From NCBI GenBank assembly GCA_051878315.1, contig JBJEJW010000024.1:1-21045 (forward strand): DNA of 21,045 bases, in the 5' to 3' direction. Below are positions 1-7,697 of this stretch, piece by piece. A program made the translations under genes and the position numbers. The DNA is from W0P28-013 sp051878315. Its GTDB lineage: Bacteria; Bacteroidota; Bacteroidia; Bacteroidales; Paludibacteraceae. How positions within the stretch are numbered: position 1 is the first letter of the stretch; each line of letters starts with the position of its first letter. The notes beneath the pieces were generated by a model. It did not search any database and was not told the DNA's origin. It saw nothing but the letters and a program-made list of their open reading frames with translations.

Positions 1-1710
1 TTGCTCTTCTGTCCAGCAATATTGTGCTATTTTGCCTTTTTTGCACAAATAGAGTGGCGGTGTGGCGATGTAGATGTAGCCTTGCTCGATAAGTTCCTTC
101 ATATAGCGGAAGAAGAAAGTCAAAATCAGTGTGGCGATGTGTGCGCCATCGACATCGGCATCGGTCATGATGATGATTTTGTGGTAGCGTAATTTCTCGA
201 TGTTCAGTGCTTTGCTGTCTTCTTCGGTGCCGATTGTTACGCCGAGAGCGGTGTAGATGTTTCGTATTTCTTTGCTCTCGAATGCTTTGTGGAACATGGC
301 TTTTTCGACGTTCAGGATTTTGCCTCGCAGCGGCAAAATGGCTTGGAACATGCGGTCGCGACCGCTTTTCGCTGAACCGCCTGCCGAATCGCCTTCGACG
401 AGGAACAACTCGCTTACGGCCGGGTCTTTGCTCGAACAGTCGGCAAGTTTGTTGGGCAGTCCGCCACCAAACGACGATTTGCGCAATACGCTTTCGCGGG
501 CTTTGCGCGATGCTACGCGCGCTGTGGCGGCCAATATAACTTTCGATACGATGGTTTTGGCTTCGGTGGGGTGCTCTTCCAAATAGTTGGTCAGGGCTTC
601 GCCGACGGCTTGTTGTACAGCGCCCATCACTTCGCTGTTGCCAAGTTTCGTTTTGGTTTGACCTTCAAATTGCGGTTCGGCCACTTTGATGGACAACACG
701 GCGGTGAGACCTTCGCGAAAATCTTCGCCGGCAATTTCGATATTGTTTTTTTCGAGTTTTTCGAGTTCTTTTTTACAATTGTCGTCGGCATATTTTTTCA
801 GTGTGCGTGTCAACGCTATGCGGAATCCTGCCAAATGTGTGCCGCCTTCGATGGTGTTGATGTTGTTGACGTACGAGTGAATGTTTTCGCTATAGCCGTC
901 GTTGTACATGATGGCCAACTCTATCGGAATCCCTTGTTTCTCGGTGTTCAGGTAGATGACATCGTCGAACAAGTGGCGACGGCTTTGGTCAATGTAACGT
1001 ACAAATTCGCGCACGCCTTCTTTCGAGAAAAACGTCACTTCTTTGGTCTTGCCTTCTTCGTCGGGTCGCATATCACGCAGGATGATAGTGATGCCGGCGT
1101 TCAGAAATGCCAATTCGCGCATGCGGTTGGCTAAAATCTCGTATTTGTAGATAGTGGTGGTGAAAATGCTGCTGTCGGGCCAAAATTGTTGGCGTGTGCC
1201 GCGCAGGTGGGTTTCGCCTACCACTTTGACGGGATACAGCGGAGTGCCGCATTCGTATTCTTGTTGGTATATTTTGCCGTCGCGGAATACTTGTGAGGTC
1301 ATGTGTGTCGATAGGGCATTGACGCACGAAACGCCTACACCGTGCAGACCGCCTGACACTTTGTAACTATCTTTGTTGAATTTGCCGCCGGCATGCAGTA
1401 CGGTCATTACTACCTCCAAGGCCGATTTGTGCTCTTTCTCGTGCATATCGACGGGAATACCACGCCCATTGTCCTGAACGGTGATGGAGTTGTCTTCGTT
1501 GATGGTAACTTCGATGTGCGTGCAATAGCCGGCCAGTGCCTCGTCGATGGAGTTATCGACCGTTTCGTACACCAAGTGATGTAATCCTTTTTCGCTGATG
1601 TCGCCAATGTACATGGCCGGACGTTTGCGCACAGCTTCGAGCCCCTCGAGCACCTGAATGCTACTTGCACCGTAGTTCGATTCGTTTCCTTGTTTTTGTT
1701 CTTCAGACAT
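1..1710 (-). CDS. gyrB: DNA gyrase subunit B, 3' end cut by the window
   Basis: ATPase subunit of DNA gyrase, which with GyrA introduces negative supercoils into DNA in the cytoplasm. The reverse strand is open for 570 codons from the ATG at 1708-1710 to the window edge; full GyrB is about 650 residues, so the C-terminal Toprim end and tail are missing. The N-terminus has the GHKL ATPase signature (EGLEAVRKRPAMYIGD, then DNSIDEA and DNGRGIP), followed by GGLHGVGVSCVNALS and the transducer motif QTKTKLGN. The Toprim signatures VEGDSAGGSAK and MTDADVDGAH are intact. The sequence resembles Bacteroidales GyrB rather than ParE throughout. It is divergent from the chromate transporter pair and has its own -7 element at 1774-1781. 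Family and function are secure; the 3' end cannot be judged. Confidence 0.97.
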   Translation of the reverse strand, partial: MSEEQKQGNESNYGASSIQVLEGLEAVRKRPAMYIGDISEKGLHHLVYETVDNSIDEALAGYCTHIEVTINEDNSITVQDNGRGIPVDMHEKEHKSALEVVMTVLHAGGKFNKDSYKVSGGLHGVGVSCVNALSTHMTSQVFRDGKIYQQEYECGTPLYPVKVVGETHLRGTRQQFWPDSSIFTTTIYKYEILANRMRELAFLNAGITIILRDMRPDEEGKTKEVTFFSKEGVREFVRYIDQSRRHLFDDVIYLNTEKQGIPIELAIMYNDGYSENIHSYVNNINTIEGGTHLAGFRIALTRTLKKYADDNCKKELEKLEKNNIEIAGEDFREGLTAVLSIKVAEPQFEGQTKTKLGNSEVMGAVQQAVGEALTNYLEEHPTEAKTIVSKVILAATARVASRKARESVLRKSSFGGGLPNKLADCSSKDPAVSELFLVEGDSAGGSAKSGRDRMFQAILPLRGKILNVEKAMFHKAFESKEIRNIYTALGVTIGTEEDSKALNIEKLRYHKIIIMTDADVDGAHIATLILTFFFRYMKELIEQGYIYIATPPLYLCKKGKIAQYCWTEEQ

Positions 1711-1773
1711 ATTTTTCAAATTTATTTGTTCTGTTAATCAACCCCTATATAAAAGGGTGTCGCATAAAACAAA

Positions 1774-1781
1774 CAAAAGTA
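1774..1781 (-). promoter_or_regulatory. Bacteroidota -7 element for gyrB
   Basis: The minus strand reads TACTTTTG here, an exact TAnnTTTG match to the Bacteroidota sigma-70 -7 consensus, about 65 nt before the gyrB start. No convincing -33 TTTG at the usual distance was found; a T-run and TTTG sit directly upstream. Confidence 0.6.
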
Positions 1782-1847
1782 CAAAAAAAAACGAATATAG
1801 CGGTACGATTGGTGCAAAAACTTATCAACAATTTGCCAAAAAATGCG

Positions 1848-1855
1848 TAATTTTG
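1848..1855 (+). promoter_or_regulatory. Bacteroidota -7 element for the chromate transporter pair
   Basis: TAATTTTG followed by CAG, an exact TAnnTTTG element only 15 nt before the start at 1871, so the leader would be very short or the start may be the ATG at 1886. A TTTG lies 16 nt upstream of the element (1832), shorter than the usual -33 spacing. Confidence 0.5.
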
Positions 1856-1870
1856 CAGTCGGGTTGAGCG

Positions 1871-2470
1871 ATGCAAGCAAAAACAATGAAAGCGACGTTG
1901 GGACAATTATTCTGGACGTTTACCAAAATTGGTGCGTTTACGATTGGTGGCGGTTATGCCATGATTCCGCTCATCGAGCGCGAGGTGGTCAATCGGCGTG
2001 GTTGGATTACGCCGGACGATTTCCTCGATATGTTGGTTGTGGCACAGTCGGCGCCGGGCATTTTAGCGATGAATATTGCTGTGCTGGTTGGTAATCGGGC
2101 GCGAGGGAAAACGGGCGCGTTGGTCAGTGCGTTGGGGTCGGCGTTGCCGTCGTTTGTGTTGGTGTTGTTGTTTGCTATGTGCTTGACCGAATTTCAGGAT
2201 TCGCCCGTGTTGGCCAAAATGTTTCGGGCAGTGCGTCCGGCTGTGGTGGCGTTGATTGCCGTGCCGGTATTTAATCTTGCCAAAGCGGCTAAATTGAATT
2301 GGAAAACAGTTTGGATTGCGGTGGTGTCGGCTGTGCTGATTTGGTATTTCGGAGTGTCGCCTGTGTGGATTATTTTTGTGGCGGGGGCTGCTGGTGTCGT
2401 TTGGGCTGCAGTGGAACAGCGCCGCAATAAGAACAACCGTTCGGATAAATCGCCCGACAAACAGAGTTGA
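1871..2470 (+). CDS. half-size chromate (CHR) transporter family protein, first of pair
   Basis: Short-chain member of the CHR/ChrA family of inner-membrane transporters. The 199-residue protein has the family's N-terminal signature in FTIGGGYAMIPLIEREVV (around residues 23-40), followed by the conserved SAPGILAMNIAVLVG stretch and hydrophobic helices up to about residue 180. The C-terminal tail is charged. Short-chain CHR proteins usually occur as two adjacent genes whose products are thought to act together as one transporter with opposed topologies, and the next gene is the partner. Substrate is not provable from sequence: chromate export is known for some members, but many environmental and gut homologues have no demonstrated substrate. 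An alternative start is the ATG at 1886. The family call is strong; the physiological role is open. Confidence 0.88.
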   Translation: MQAKTMKATLGQLFWTFTKIGAFTIGGGYAMIPLIEREVVNRRGWITPDDFLDMLVVAQSAPGILAMNIAVLVGNRARGKTGALVSALGSALPSFVLVLLFAMCLTEFQDSPVLAKMFRAVRPAVVALIAVPVFNLAKAAKLNWKTVWIAVVSAVLIWYFGVSPVWIIFVAGAAGVVWAAVEQRRNKNNRSDKSPDKQS

Positions 2471-2475
2471 AGATT

Positions 2476-3012
2476 ATGGTCTATTTGCAACTTTTTTATG
2501 CGTTTTTCAAAATCGGTTTGTTCGGTTTTGGCGGTGGGGCAGCCATGTTGCCTCTCATTCAGTTTGAATTGGTGGAACATTATCATTGGGTGTCGTCGGC
2601 GGAGTTTGCCAATATGGTGGCCGTGTCGCAAATGACGCCCGGTCCCATCGGCATCAATTGCGCTACTTATGCTGGCTATTTGGCTACCGGCGGCGTGTTG
2701 GGGTCGTTGGTGGCTACAGTGGCGGTGGTGTTGCCGTCGTTTATCATTATGCTGATAGTGGCCAAAATGTTGGCGAAGTTCAAAAATAATGTTTATGTCG
2801 AGGGCGCGTTGCGGGGCTTGCGACCGGTGGTTGTAGGCCTGATTGCGGCAGCGGCTTTGTTGTTGATGAACGAGGAAAATTTTGGCGAACATTGTGCCGA
2901 TTATGTCAGTTGGCTGATTTTTGCAGTGGCATTCGTTGCTACTAAATTTCTGAAAATCAATCCAATCATAATGATAGTGCTGGCGGCAGTGGCCGGTTTG
3001 ATTATTTATTAA
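2476..3012 (+). CDS. half-size chromate (CHR) transporter family protein, second of pair
   Basis: Second short-chain CHR protein (178 residues). The N-terminal signature FGFGGGAAMLPLIQFELV is paralogous to the first gene's, and MTPGPIGINCATYAGY matches the family's conserved second segment. Several hydrophobic helices follow, ending in LAAVAGLIIY, with almost no cytoplasmic tail. I start it at the ATG at 2476, five nucleotides after the upstream stop; an in-frame TTG at 2467 would overlap that stop and add three residues. The tight spacing indicates co-transcription and probably heterodimer formation with the preceding product. A hairpin with a T-run (3036-3056) closes the operon. Confidence 0.88.
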   Translation: MVYLQLFYAFFKIGLFGFGGGAAMLPLIQFELVEHYHWVSSAEFANMVAVSQMTPGPIGINCATYAGYLATGGVLGSLVATVAVVLPSFIIMLIVAKMLAKFKNNVYVEGALRGLRPVVVGLIAAAALLLMNEENFGEHCADYVSWLIFAVAFVATKFLKINPIIMIVLAAVAGLIIY

Positions 3013-3035
3013 CGACATCGTGGACAATGTGTGTT

Positions 3036-3056
3036 ATCGGCTTTGCCGATTTTTCT
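3036..3056 (+). terminator. rho-independent terminator after the chromate transporter pair
   Basis: Perfect 6-bp stem ATCGGC (3036-3041) and GCCGAT (3045-3050) with a TTT loop, followed by TTTT. It lies 23 nt after the stop of the second CHR gene and just before the tcdA promoter element. Confidence 0.6.
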
Positions 3057-3057
3057 G

Positions 3058-3065
3058 TACTTTTG
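3058..3065 (+). promoter_or_regulatory. Bacteroidota -7 element for tcdA
   Basis: TACTTTTG followed by CAG, an exact TAnnTTTG match. Transcription from it would begin around 3072, which supports the ATG at 3104 over the upstream in-frame TTG at 3077 as the tcdA start. Confidence 0.6.
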
Positions 3066-3103
3066 CAGAACCATAGTTGATAGGAACAAAATGCAATGTG
3101 TTT

Positions 3104-3826
3104 ATGTGGGAAGAGCGTACACAACTGATGTTTGGTGTCGATAAAATGGCACGGCTTCATGCGGCGCATGTGTTGGTGGTCGGGCTTGGCGGTGTGGGAG
3201 CGTATGCGGCCGAAATGTTATGTCGCGCCGGCGTAGGTGAATTGTCGTTGGTAGATGCCGATGTGGTGGACGAAACCAATATCAATCGGCAATTAGTGGC
3301 TTTGCATTCGACCGTTGGTTTGTACAAAACGGACGTTTTGGCAACACGTTTGCGCGACATCAATCCGCATGTCAGATTGCATTTGTACAACGAATTTCTG
3401 CGCGACGAACGTACAATGCAATTATTGCAGGCCGCGCATTACGATTTTTTGGTCGATGCCATCGATACGCTCAGCCCGAAAGTATTTTTGTTGCACGAGG
3501 CTTTTAAGGCGGGTATTCCTACTGTATCGAGTATGGGTTCGGGTGGAAAACTCGACCCTATGCAGGTCAAAATATGCGACATATCTAAGTCGAATTATTG
3601 CAAATTGGCGCACATGGTACGCAAATATCTGCATCGTTTGGGCGTTCGCAAAGGTATTACGGTAGTTTATTCTCCCGAAATCGTATCGGATGAACGTATC
3701 GAAGTGATTGAAAATGAACAAAATAAACGTTCAAGTGTTGGCACGGTGTCGTATATGCCGGCGGTGTTCGGCTGTTTTTTGGCTTCACACGTTATTCGCG
3801 CGCTCACGGGTGAAACTTCATTGTAA
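3104..3826 (+). CDS. tcdA: tRNA threonylcarbamoyladenosine dehydratase
   Basis: E1-like (ThiF/MoeB superfamily) ATP-dependent enzyme that cyclises t6A37 of ANN-decoding tRNAs to ct6A. At 240 residues it has the usual size for bacterial TcdA. The Rossmann nucleotide loop is GLGGVG (residues 27-32). It is followed by LSLVDADVVDETNINRQ, the acidic and Asn-Arg-Gln signature of E1-like adenylating enzymes, and then SMGSGGKLDP and the NYCKLAHMVRKYL stretch typical of TcdA rather than MoeB/ThiF. I chose the ATG at 3104 because MWEERTQLMFG matches the usual TcdA opening. The TTG at 3077 would sit only about 5 nt after the predicted transcription start. It lies 30 nt upstream of lolD without a visible terminator, so co-transcription is likely. 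Confidence 0.9.
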   Translation: MWEERTQLMFGVDKMARLHAAHVLVVGLGGVGAYAAEMLCRAGVGELSLVDADVVDETNINRQLVALHSTVGLYKTDVLATRLRDINPHVRLHLYNEFLRDERTMQLLQAAHYDFLVDAIDTLSPKVFLLHEAFKAGIPTVSSMGSGGKLDPMQVKICDISKSNYCKLAHMVRKYLHRLGVRKGITVVYSPEIVSDERIEVIENEQNKRSSVGTVSYMPAVFGCFLASHVIRALTGETSL

Positions 3827-3856
3827 TCAAGTTTTTGAATTTCAAAATTTTTAAAT

Positions 3857-4513
3857 ATGATAATAGCAAACAACATCACCAAATCATTCGGCAGTTTACA
3901 AGTGTTGCAAGGTGTCGATTTGCAGGTGGCACCGCACGAAATTGTTTCGATAATGGGGCCGAGCGGTGCCGGAAAAACTACATTGTTGCAACTGCTTGGT
4001 ACACTCGACCGTCCCGATGGAGGAACTATCGAAATAGCAGGGACGGATGTGTTGGGGCTGAAGGGTGATGCGTTGTCCGATTTCCGCAATCGGCACATTG
4101 GTTTTGTATTTCAATTCCATCAACTCTTGCCCGAATTTACCGCTTGCGAAAATGTGATGATGCCGGCACTGATTGCGGGCGAAACATTTCGCACTGCCGA
4201 AAAACAAGCTATGGAACTACTTGATTACTTGAATCTTACGGAACGCGCCAAACACAAACCTGCCGAATTGTCGGGTGGCGAGAAACAACGTGTGGCGGTG
4301 GCGCGTGCGCTGGTCAACCGGCCGGATGTGTTGCTGGCCGACGAACCAAGTGGCAGTCTTGATAGTGTCAATCGAACCGAATTGCATAAACTTTTTTTCG
4401 ACTTACGCGACCAATTTGGACAAACCATTCTCATCGTAACGCACGACGACGAACTTGCCGCCATGAGCGACCGCATCGTTCACATGCGCGATGGGCGCAT
4501 TAGTAATTGCTGA
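3857..4513 (+). CDS. lolD: lipoprotein-releasing system ATPase LolD
   Basis: ABC-type ATPase of 218 residues that powers release of outer-membrane lipoproteins from the inner membrane by the LolC/E permease. The Walker A motif is GPSGAGKT, the ABC signature LSGGEKQR and Walker B VLLADEPSGSLD, followed by the H-loop in VTHDDELA. The stretch FQFHQLLPEFTACENVMMP is characteristic of LolD and separates it from generic MacB-type ATPases. No lolC/E permease gene adjoins; the partner is presumably elsewhere in the genome, which is common in Bacteroidota. A strong terminator (4537-4578) follows the stop. Identification as a LolD/MacB-group ATPase is certain, and LolD specifically is likely. Confidence 0.9.
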   Translation: MIIANNITKSFGSLQVLQGVDLQVAPHEIVSIMGPSGAGKTTLLQLLGTLDRPDGGTIEIAGTDVLGLKGDALSDFRNRHIGFVFQFHQLLPEFTACENVMMPALIAGETFRTAEKQAMELLDYLNLTERAKHKPAELSGGEKQRVAVARALVNRPDVLLADEPSGSLDSVNRTELHKLFFDLRDQFGQTILIVTHDDELAAMSDRIVHMRDGRISNC

Positions 4514-4536
4514 TTGTGTTGTTAATCAGATTGTTA

Positions 4537-4578
4537 CGGGACTTTGAACGGTAAAAGTTCCGTTTTTTTTTGTTTTTT
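4537..4578 (+). terminator. rho-independent terminator after lolD
   Basis: The stem is CGGGACTTT (4537-4545) with AAAGTTCCG (4554-4562), nine pairs including one G-T. The loop is 8 nt and a long T-rich tract starts at 4563. Confidence 0.75.
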
Positions 4579-4603
4579 TGCACTAAAAAAAATAATAAAT
4601 TTT

Positions 4604-4631
4604 TATCTTTGCAGAAAAATCGTTATCTTTG
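4604..4631 (+). promoter_or_regulatory. two tandem Bacteroidota -7 elements for nfnAB
   Basis: TATCTTTG occurs twice, at 4604-4611 and 4624-4631, both exact TAnnTTTG matches and 20 nt apart. The first has an upstream TTTG at 4577-4580 (23 nt gap). The second has the first element's own TTTG 16 nt upstream of it. The leader to the start at 4658 would be about 20-40 nt. Two alternative transcription starts are plausible. Confidence 0.6.
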
Positions 4632-4657
4632 TAGTTTGATAAAAATGCTAAAAAATC

Positions 4658-5482
4658 ATGTATAACATTGTTGATAAATCTTATTTTTCGCCGAATGTTT
4701 TGCGTTTGGAAATAGAAGCCCCGCTGATAGCCAAAGCGCGTAAAGCCGGCCATTTTGTCATAGTGCGTGTGGGCGAACAGGGTGAACGTATCCCGCTGAC
4801 TATTGCCGGTGCCGATGTTCAACGCGGTACCATCACTTTAGTAGTGCAGAAGATGGGTGTTTCGTCCACCAAATTGTGCAGTCTCAACGTGGGTGACGAA
4901 GTAACCGACGTAGTCGGACCGTTGGGCAAGGCTACGCATATCGAGAAATTCGGCACTGTGGTTTGCGCCTGCGGCGGTGTGGGCACTGCTCCGATGCTGC
5001 CGATTGCCGAAGCGTTGAAACGAGCCGGTAATCGCGTGATAACCGTGCTGGCCGCGCGTACCAAAGAATTGGTCATTCTCGAAGAACAGATGCGCCAATT
5101 CTCCGACGAAGTCATAGTGATGACCGACGACGGATCGTATGGTCAAAAAGGATTGGTTACGCAAGGAGTCGAATCCGTCATTCAACGCGAAAAAGTTGAT
5201 ATGTGTGTTACAATCGGACCGGCTATCATGATGAAATTCGTGGCGTTGTTGACGAAAAAATATGATGTGCCGACCATCGCGTCGCTCAATACGATAATGG
5301 TAGATGGTACGGGCATGTGCGGCGCATGTCGTGTAACTGTCGGCGGACAAACAAAATTTGTGTGTGTCGATGGTCCCGAATTTGATGCGCATCAAGTCGA
5401 TTTCGACGAGATGATGATGCGCCTTGGTGCTTATCGTGCCGAGGAACAGGAAGCAAAAGAACATTTGTTGGAACAAAAATGA
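4658..5482 (+). CDS. nfnA: NADH-dependent ferredoxin:NADP+ oxidoreductase, small subunit (NfnA/SudB type)
   Basis: FAD- and [2Fe-2S]-containing subunit of the electron-bifurcating transhydrogenase NfnAB, which couples NADH and reduced ferredoxin oxidation to NADP+ reduction in the cytoplasm of anaerobes. At 274 residues it is of normal length. The FAD-binding segment is ERIPLTIAGAD (43-53), the NAD-binding loop CGGVGTAPMLP (105-115), and the C-terminal cluster motif GMCGACR...FVCVDGPEF has Cys221, Cys224 and Cys236. The stop overlaps the proposed nfnB start (ATGA at 5479-5482), which implies translational coupling. Isolated homologues are often labelled ferredoxin-NADP reductase or dihydroorotate dehydrogenase electron-transfer subunit. 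The adjacent large subunit with its iron-sulfur motifs supports NfnA. Confidence 0.9.
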   Translation: MYNIVDKSYFSPNVLRLEIEAPLIAKARKAGHFVIVRVGEQGERIPLTIAGADVQRGTITLVVQKMGVSSTKLCSLNVGDEVTDVVGPLGKATHIEKFGTVVCACGGVGTAPMLPIAEALKRAGNRVITVLAARTKELVILEEQMRQFSDEVIVMTDDGSYGQKGLVTQGVESVIQREKVDMCVTIGPAIMMKFVALLTKKYDVPTIASLNTIMVDGTGMCGACRVTVGGQTKFVCVDGPEFDAHQVDFDEMMMRLGAYRAEEQEAKEHLLEQK

Positions 5483-6954
5483 AAGTCCGAAACATGGAAG
5501 AACAAAATAGAAATGCCGCTTGGCGCGAAGCCTTGCGCAAAACGAAAAATCCGAAGGAACGCGCCGCTATCGAACGCGTCAAAATGAGCGAACTGCCCGG
5601 CGATTATCGCAGTCGCAACAGCGAAGAGGTCAATCAAGGGCTGACAGCCGAACAAGCGGTACTCGAAGCCACACGTTGCCTCGACTGCCAAAATCCGCAA
5701 TGTGTTACCGGTTGTCCCGTCGGCATCGATATTCCCGGATTCATCAAAAATATCGAACGGGGCGAATTTCTACAAGCCGCCAAGGTGTTGAAACAAACTT
5801 CGGCTCTGCCTGCCGTTTGCGGACGCGTATGTCCACAAGAAAAACAATGCGAATCGAAGTGTATTCACTTGAAAATGAAACATCAGGCGGTGGCCATTGG
5901 CTATTTGGAACGCTTCGCTGCCGACTATGAACGCGAGAGCGGTTGCATGGCTTTGCCGGAAGTTGCTGCCTCAAATGGCATTAAAATTGCCGTTGTGGGG
6001 TCGGGGCCGGCCGGGTTGTCGTTTGCCGGCGATATGGCAAAATTCGGTTACGATGTTACAGTGTTTGAAGCACTGCACGAGATTGGTGGCGTGCTGAAAT
6101 ATGGCATTCCGGAGTTTCGTTTGCCGAACAAAATCGTCGATGTCGAAATAGGCAATTTGGAGAAAATGGGTGTTAAGTTCGTAAAAGACTGCATCGTGGG
6201 AAAAACCATCACGTTTGACGATTTGAAAAACGAAGGATTTCGTGCGATGTTTGTAGCGAGCGGTGCCGGTCTGCCCAATTTTATGGGCATCAAAGGCGAA
6301 AATCTTATCGGTATCATGTCGTCCAACGAATACCTTACGCGTGTCAACTTGATGGGTGCTGCTCGTCCTGATACGGATACGCCGGTACTTAAAGGTAAAC
6401 GTGTGGCGGTCATCGGCGGCGGTAATACGGCAATGGATTCGGTACGCACGGCACGTCGTTTGGGTGCCGAACGCGCCATGATTGTTTATCGCCGCAGTGA
6501 AGAAGAGATGCCGGCGCGTCTCGAAGAGGTGCATCATGCCAAGGCCGAGGGTGTCGAGTTTCTGACGTTGCATAATCCCATCGAGTATCGTGGTGACGAC
6601 CATGGTCGTGTTACGGGCATGTTGCTGCAAAAAATGGCTTTGGGCGAGCCCGATGCTTCGGGACGTCGTCGTCCGGTGCCTATTGAAGGTGCGCAGGAGT
6701 GGATTGATGTTGATGAGGTGATTGTCAGCGTGGGCGTGTCGCCCAATCCTTTGGTGCCGCGTTCGGTTCAGGGCTTGGAGGTGTCGTCCAAAGGCACCAT
6801 CGTGGTCGATGGCGAAGCCATGCAGAGTTCTATCCCGACCATTTTTGCCGGTGGCGATATTGTGCGCGGCGGTGCGACGGTCATTTTGGCCATGGGCGAC
6901 GGACGTAAAGCCGCTGCTGCCATGCACGATAAAATCCGGCGTGGCGAGATTTAA
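5479..6954 (+). CDS. nfnB: NADH-dependent ferredoxin:NADP+ oxidoreductase, large subunit (NfnB/SudA; often labelled glutamate synthase small chain)
   Basis: Large flavoprotein subunit of NfnAB, carrying the bifurcating FAD and two [4Fe-4S] clusters. Numbered from the ATG at 5479, cluster cysteines are Cys67, 70, 75 and 79 (CLDCQNPQCVTGC) and Cys114, 118, 124 and 128 (CGRVCPQEKQCESKC). The FAD loop is VGSGPAGLS (around 173-181), the NADPH loop VIGGGNTAMD (around 311-320) and the C-terminal FAD signature FAGGDIVRGG (around 456-465). The domain order matches GltD-like enzymes, but no glutamate synthase large subunit adjoins while nfnA does, so NfnB is the better call. An internal ATG at 5494 is an alternative start that would remove the 4-nt overlap. 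No terminator was seen before the next gene, 69 nt downstream. Confidence 0.92.
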   Translation: MKVRNMEEQNRNAAWREALRKTKNPKERAAIERVKMSELPGDYRSRNSEEVNQGLTAEQAVLEATRCLDCQNPQCVTGCPVGIDIPGFIKNIERGEFLQAAKVLKQTSALPAVCGRVCPQEKQCESKCIHLKMKHQAVAIGYLERFAADYERESGCMALPEVAASNGIKIAVVGSGPAGLSFAGDMAKFGYDVTVFEALHEIGGVLKYGIPEFRLPNKIVDVEIGNLEKMGVKFVKDCIVGKTITFDDLKNEGFRAMFVASGAGLPNFMGIKGENLIGIMSSNEYLTRVNLMGAARPDTDTPVLKGKRVAVIGGGNTAMDSVRTARRLGAERAMIVYRRSEEEMPARLEEVHHAKAEGVEFLTLHNPIEYRGDDHGRVTGMLLQKMALGEPDASGRRRPVPIEGAQEWIDVDEVIVSVGVSPNPLVPRSVQGLEVSSKGTIVVDGEAMQSSIPTIFAGGDIVRGGATVILAMGDGRKAAAAMHDKIRRGEI

Positions 6955-7023
6955 TCGACACGGTGTTATACGAAAAAAATCATCGTGCACAACGTGCATG
7001 TGTACCGATAAAAATAGGAGCGT

Positions 7024-7584
7024 ATGAATATTTGTGTGTTTTGCGCATCGAGCGATGGTGCGAGTGATATTTTCAAAGAGGAGGCGCGTGCGATAGGACG
7101 TTTTATCGCGGCCAACGGACATACGCTTGTGTATGGCGGTGCCACCGGCGGACTGATGGATGCTGTGGCCGAAACGGTTGCCGAACAACAGGGCGAAATC
7201 ATAGGTGTGGTGCCGGAATTGATTGTCGAAAAAGGACGCCGAAGCACGTTGCCGACGCAGTTGTTCGAAGTGGCTGACATGAGCGAACGTAAAGAGATGA
7301 TGAAAGAGTTGTCCGACGTGTTTGTGGTGTTGCCCGGCGGTTTTGGTACCTACGACGAACTATTCGATGTGTTGGCATCGGGCATGGTGGGCTATCATGA
7401 TAAACCATTGGTGTTGGTCAATACCGACGATTTTTATGCCGGCATCAAACAACAGATTCGCCGCATGACGACCGAAAACGTAGGCTATGTGTCGCGCACA
7501 TCGGGCTTTTTTGTGTACAATTCGGCCGCCGAGGCAGTAGAGTGGCTCGCAGCGTTTGCCGCTACACATGCTGACAACCAATAA
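7024..7584 (+). CDS. LOG family protein (TIGR00730; nucleoside 5'-monophosphate phosphoribohydrolase-like)
   Basis: Rossmann-fold protein of the LOG/YvdD group (186 residues). The family hallmarks are the N-terminal CVFCASSDGAS, the GGATGGLMDAVA loop and the catalytic PGGFGTYDELFDVL (PGGxGTxxE) that cleaves the N-glycosidic bond of nucleoside 5'-monophosphates. Some members release cytokinin bases; most bacterial members have no known physiological substrate, and there is no plant-hormone context here. It was once annotated as lysine decarboxylase, a label the motif does not support. It sits 69 nt after nfnB on the same strand and may be co-transcribed. Family assignment is strong, substrate unknown. 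Confidence 0.88.
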   Translation: MNICVFCASSDGASDIFKEEARAIGRFIAANGHTLVYGGATGGLMDAVAETVAEQQGEIIGVVPELIVEKGRRSTLPTQLFEVADMSERKEMMKELSDVFVVLPGGFGTYDELFDVLASGMVGYHDKPLVLVNTDDFYAGIKQQIRRMTTENVGYVSRTSGFFVYNSAAEAVEWLAAFAATHADNQ

Positions 7585-7697
7585 GATAAAAACAATCGAT
7601 TACGAAATCTAACCATCTTGTTGTTTGAACGGATTTGGTTAATATGGAACGATAACGTTATATTAAATTTTTTCTAACCTTAAAATATACAACATTT

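Noticed and set aside
1..1710. Small plus-strand ORFs over the first 1.7 kb as genes
   Set aside because: They are shadows of gyrB on the opposite strand, which has uninterrupted family motifs.
5479..6954. Annotation as glutamate synthase small subunit (gltD)
   Set aside because: No glutamate synthase large subunit adjoins, while the overlapping upstream gene is an NfnA-type subunit, which fits NfnAB.
6955..7020. GTGCAC/GTGCAT near-palindromes between nfnB and the LOG gene as an operator or terminator
   Set aside because: Short, imperfect and without a T-run or flanking promoter element; no support beyond chance.
5971..7188. Long antisense ORFs (also 9637-10857, 12566-13609, 2194-3027 and others) on the minus strand
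   Set aside because: They mirror the codon pattern of strongly supported plus-strand genes, yield His/Arg/Gln-rich low-complexity proteins and match no family.
7024..7584. Annotation as lysine decarboxylase
   Set aside because: The PGGxGTxxE motif is that of LOG-type phosphoribohydrolases; the decarboxylase label is a historic misannotation.
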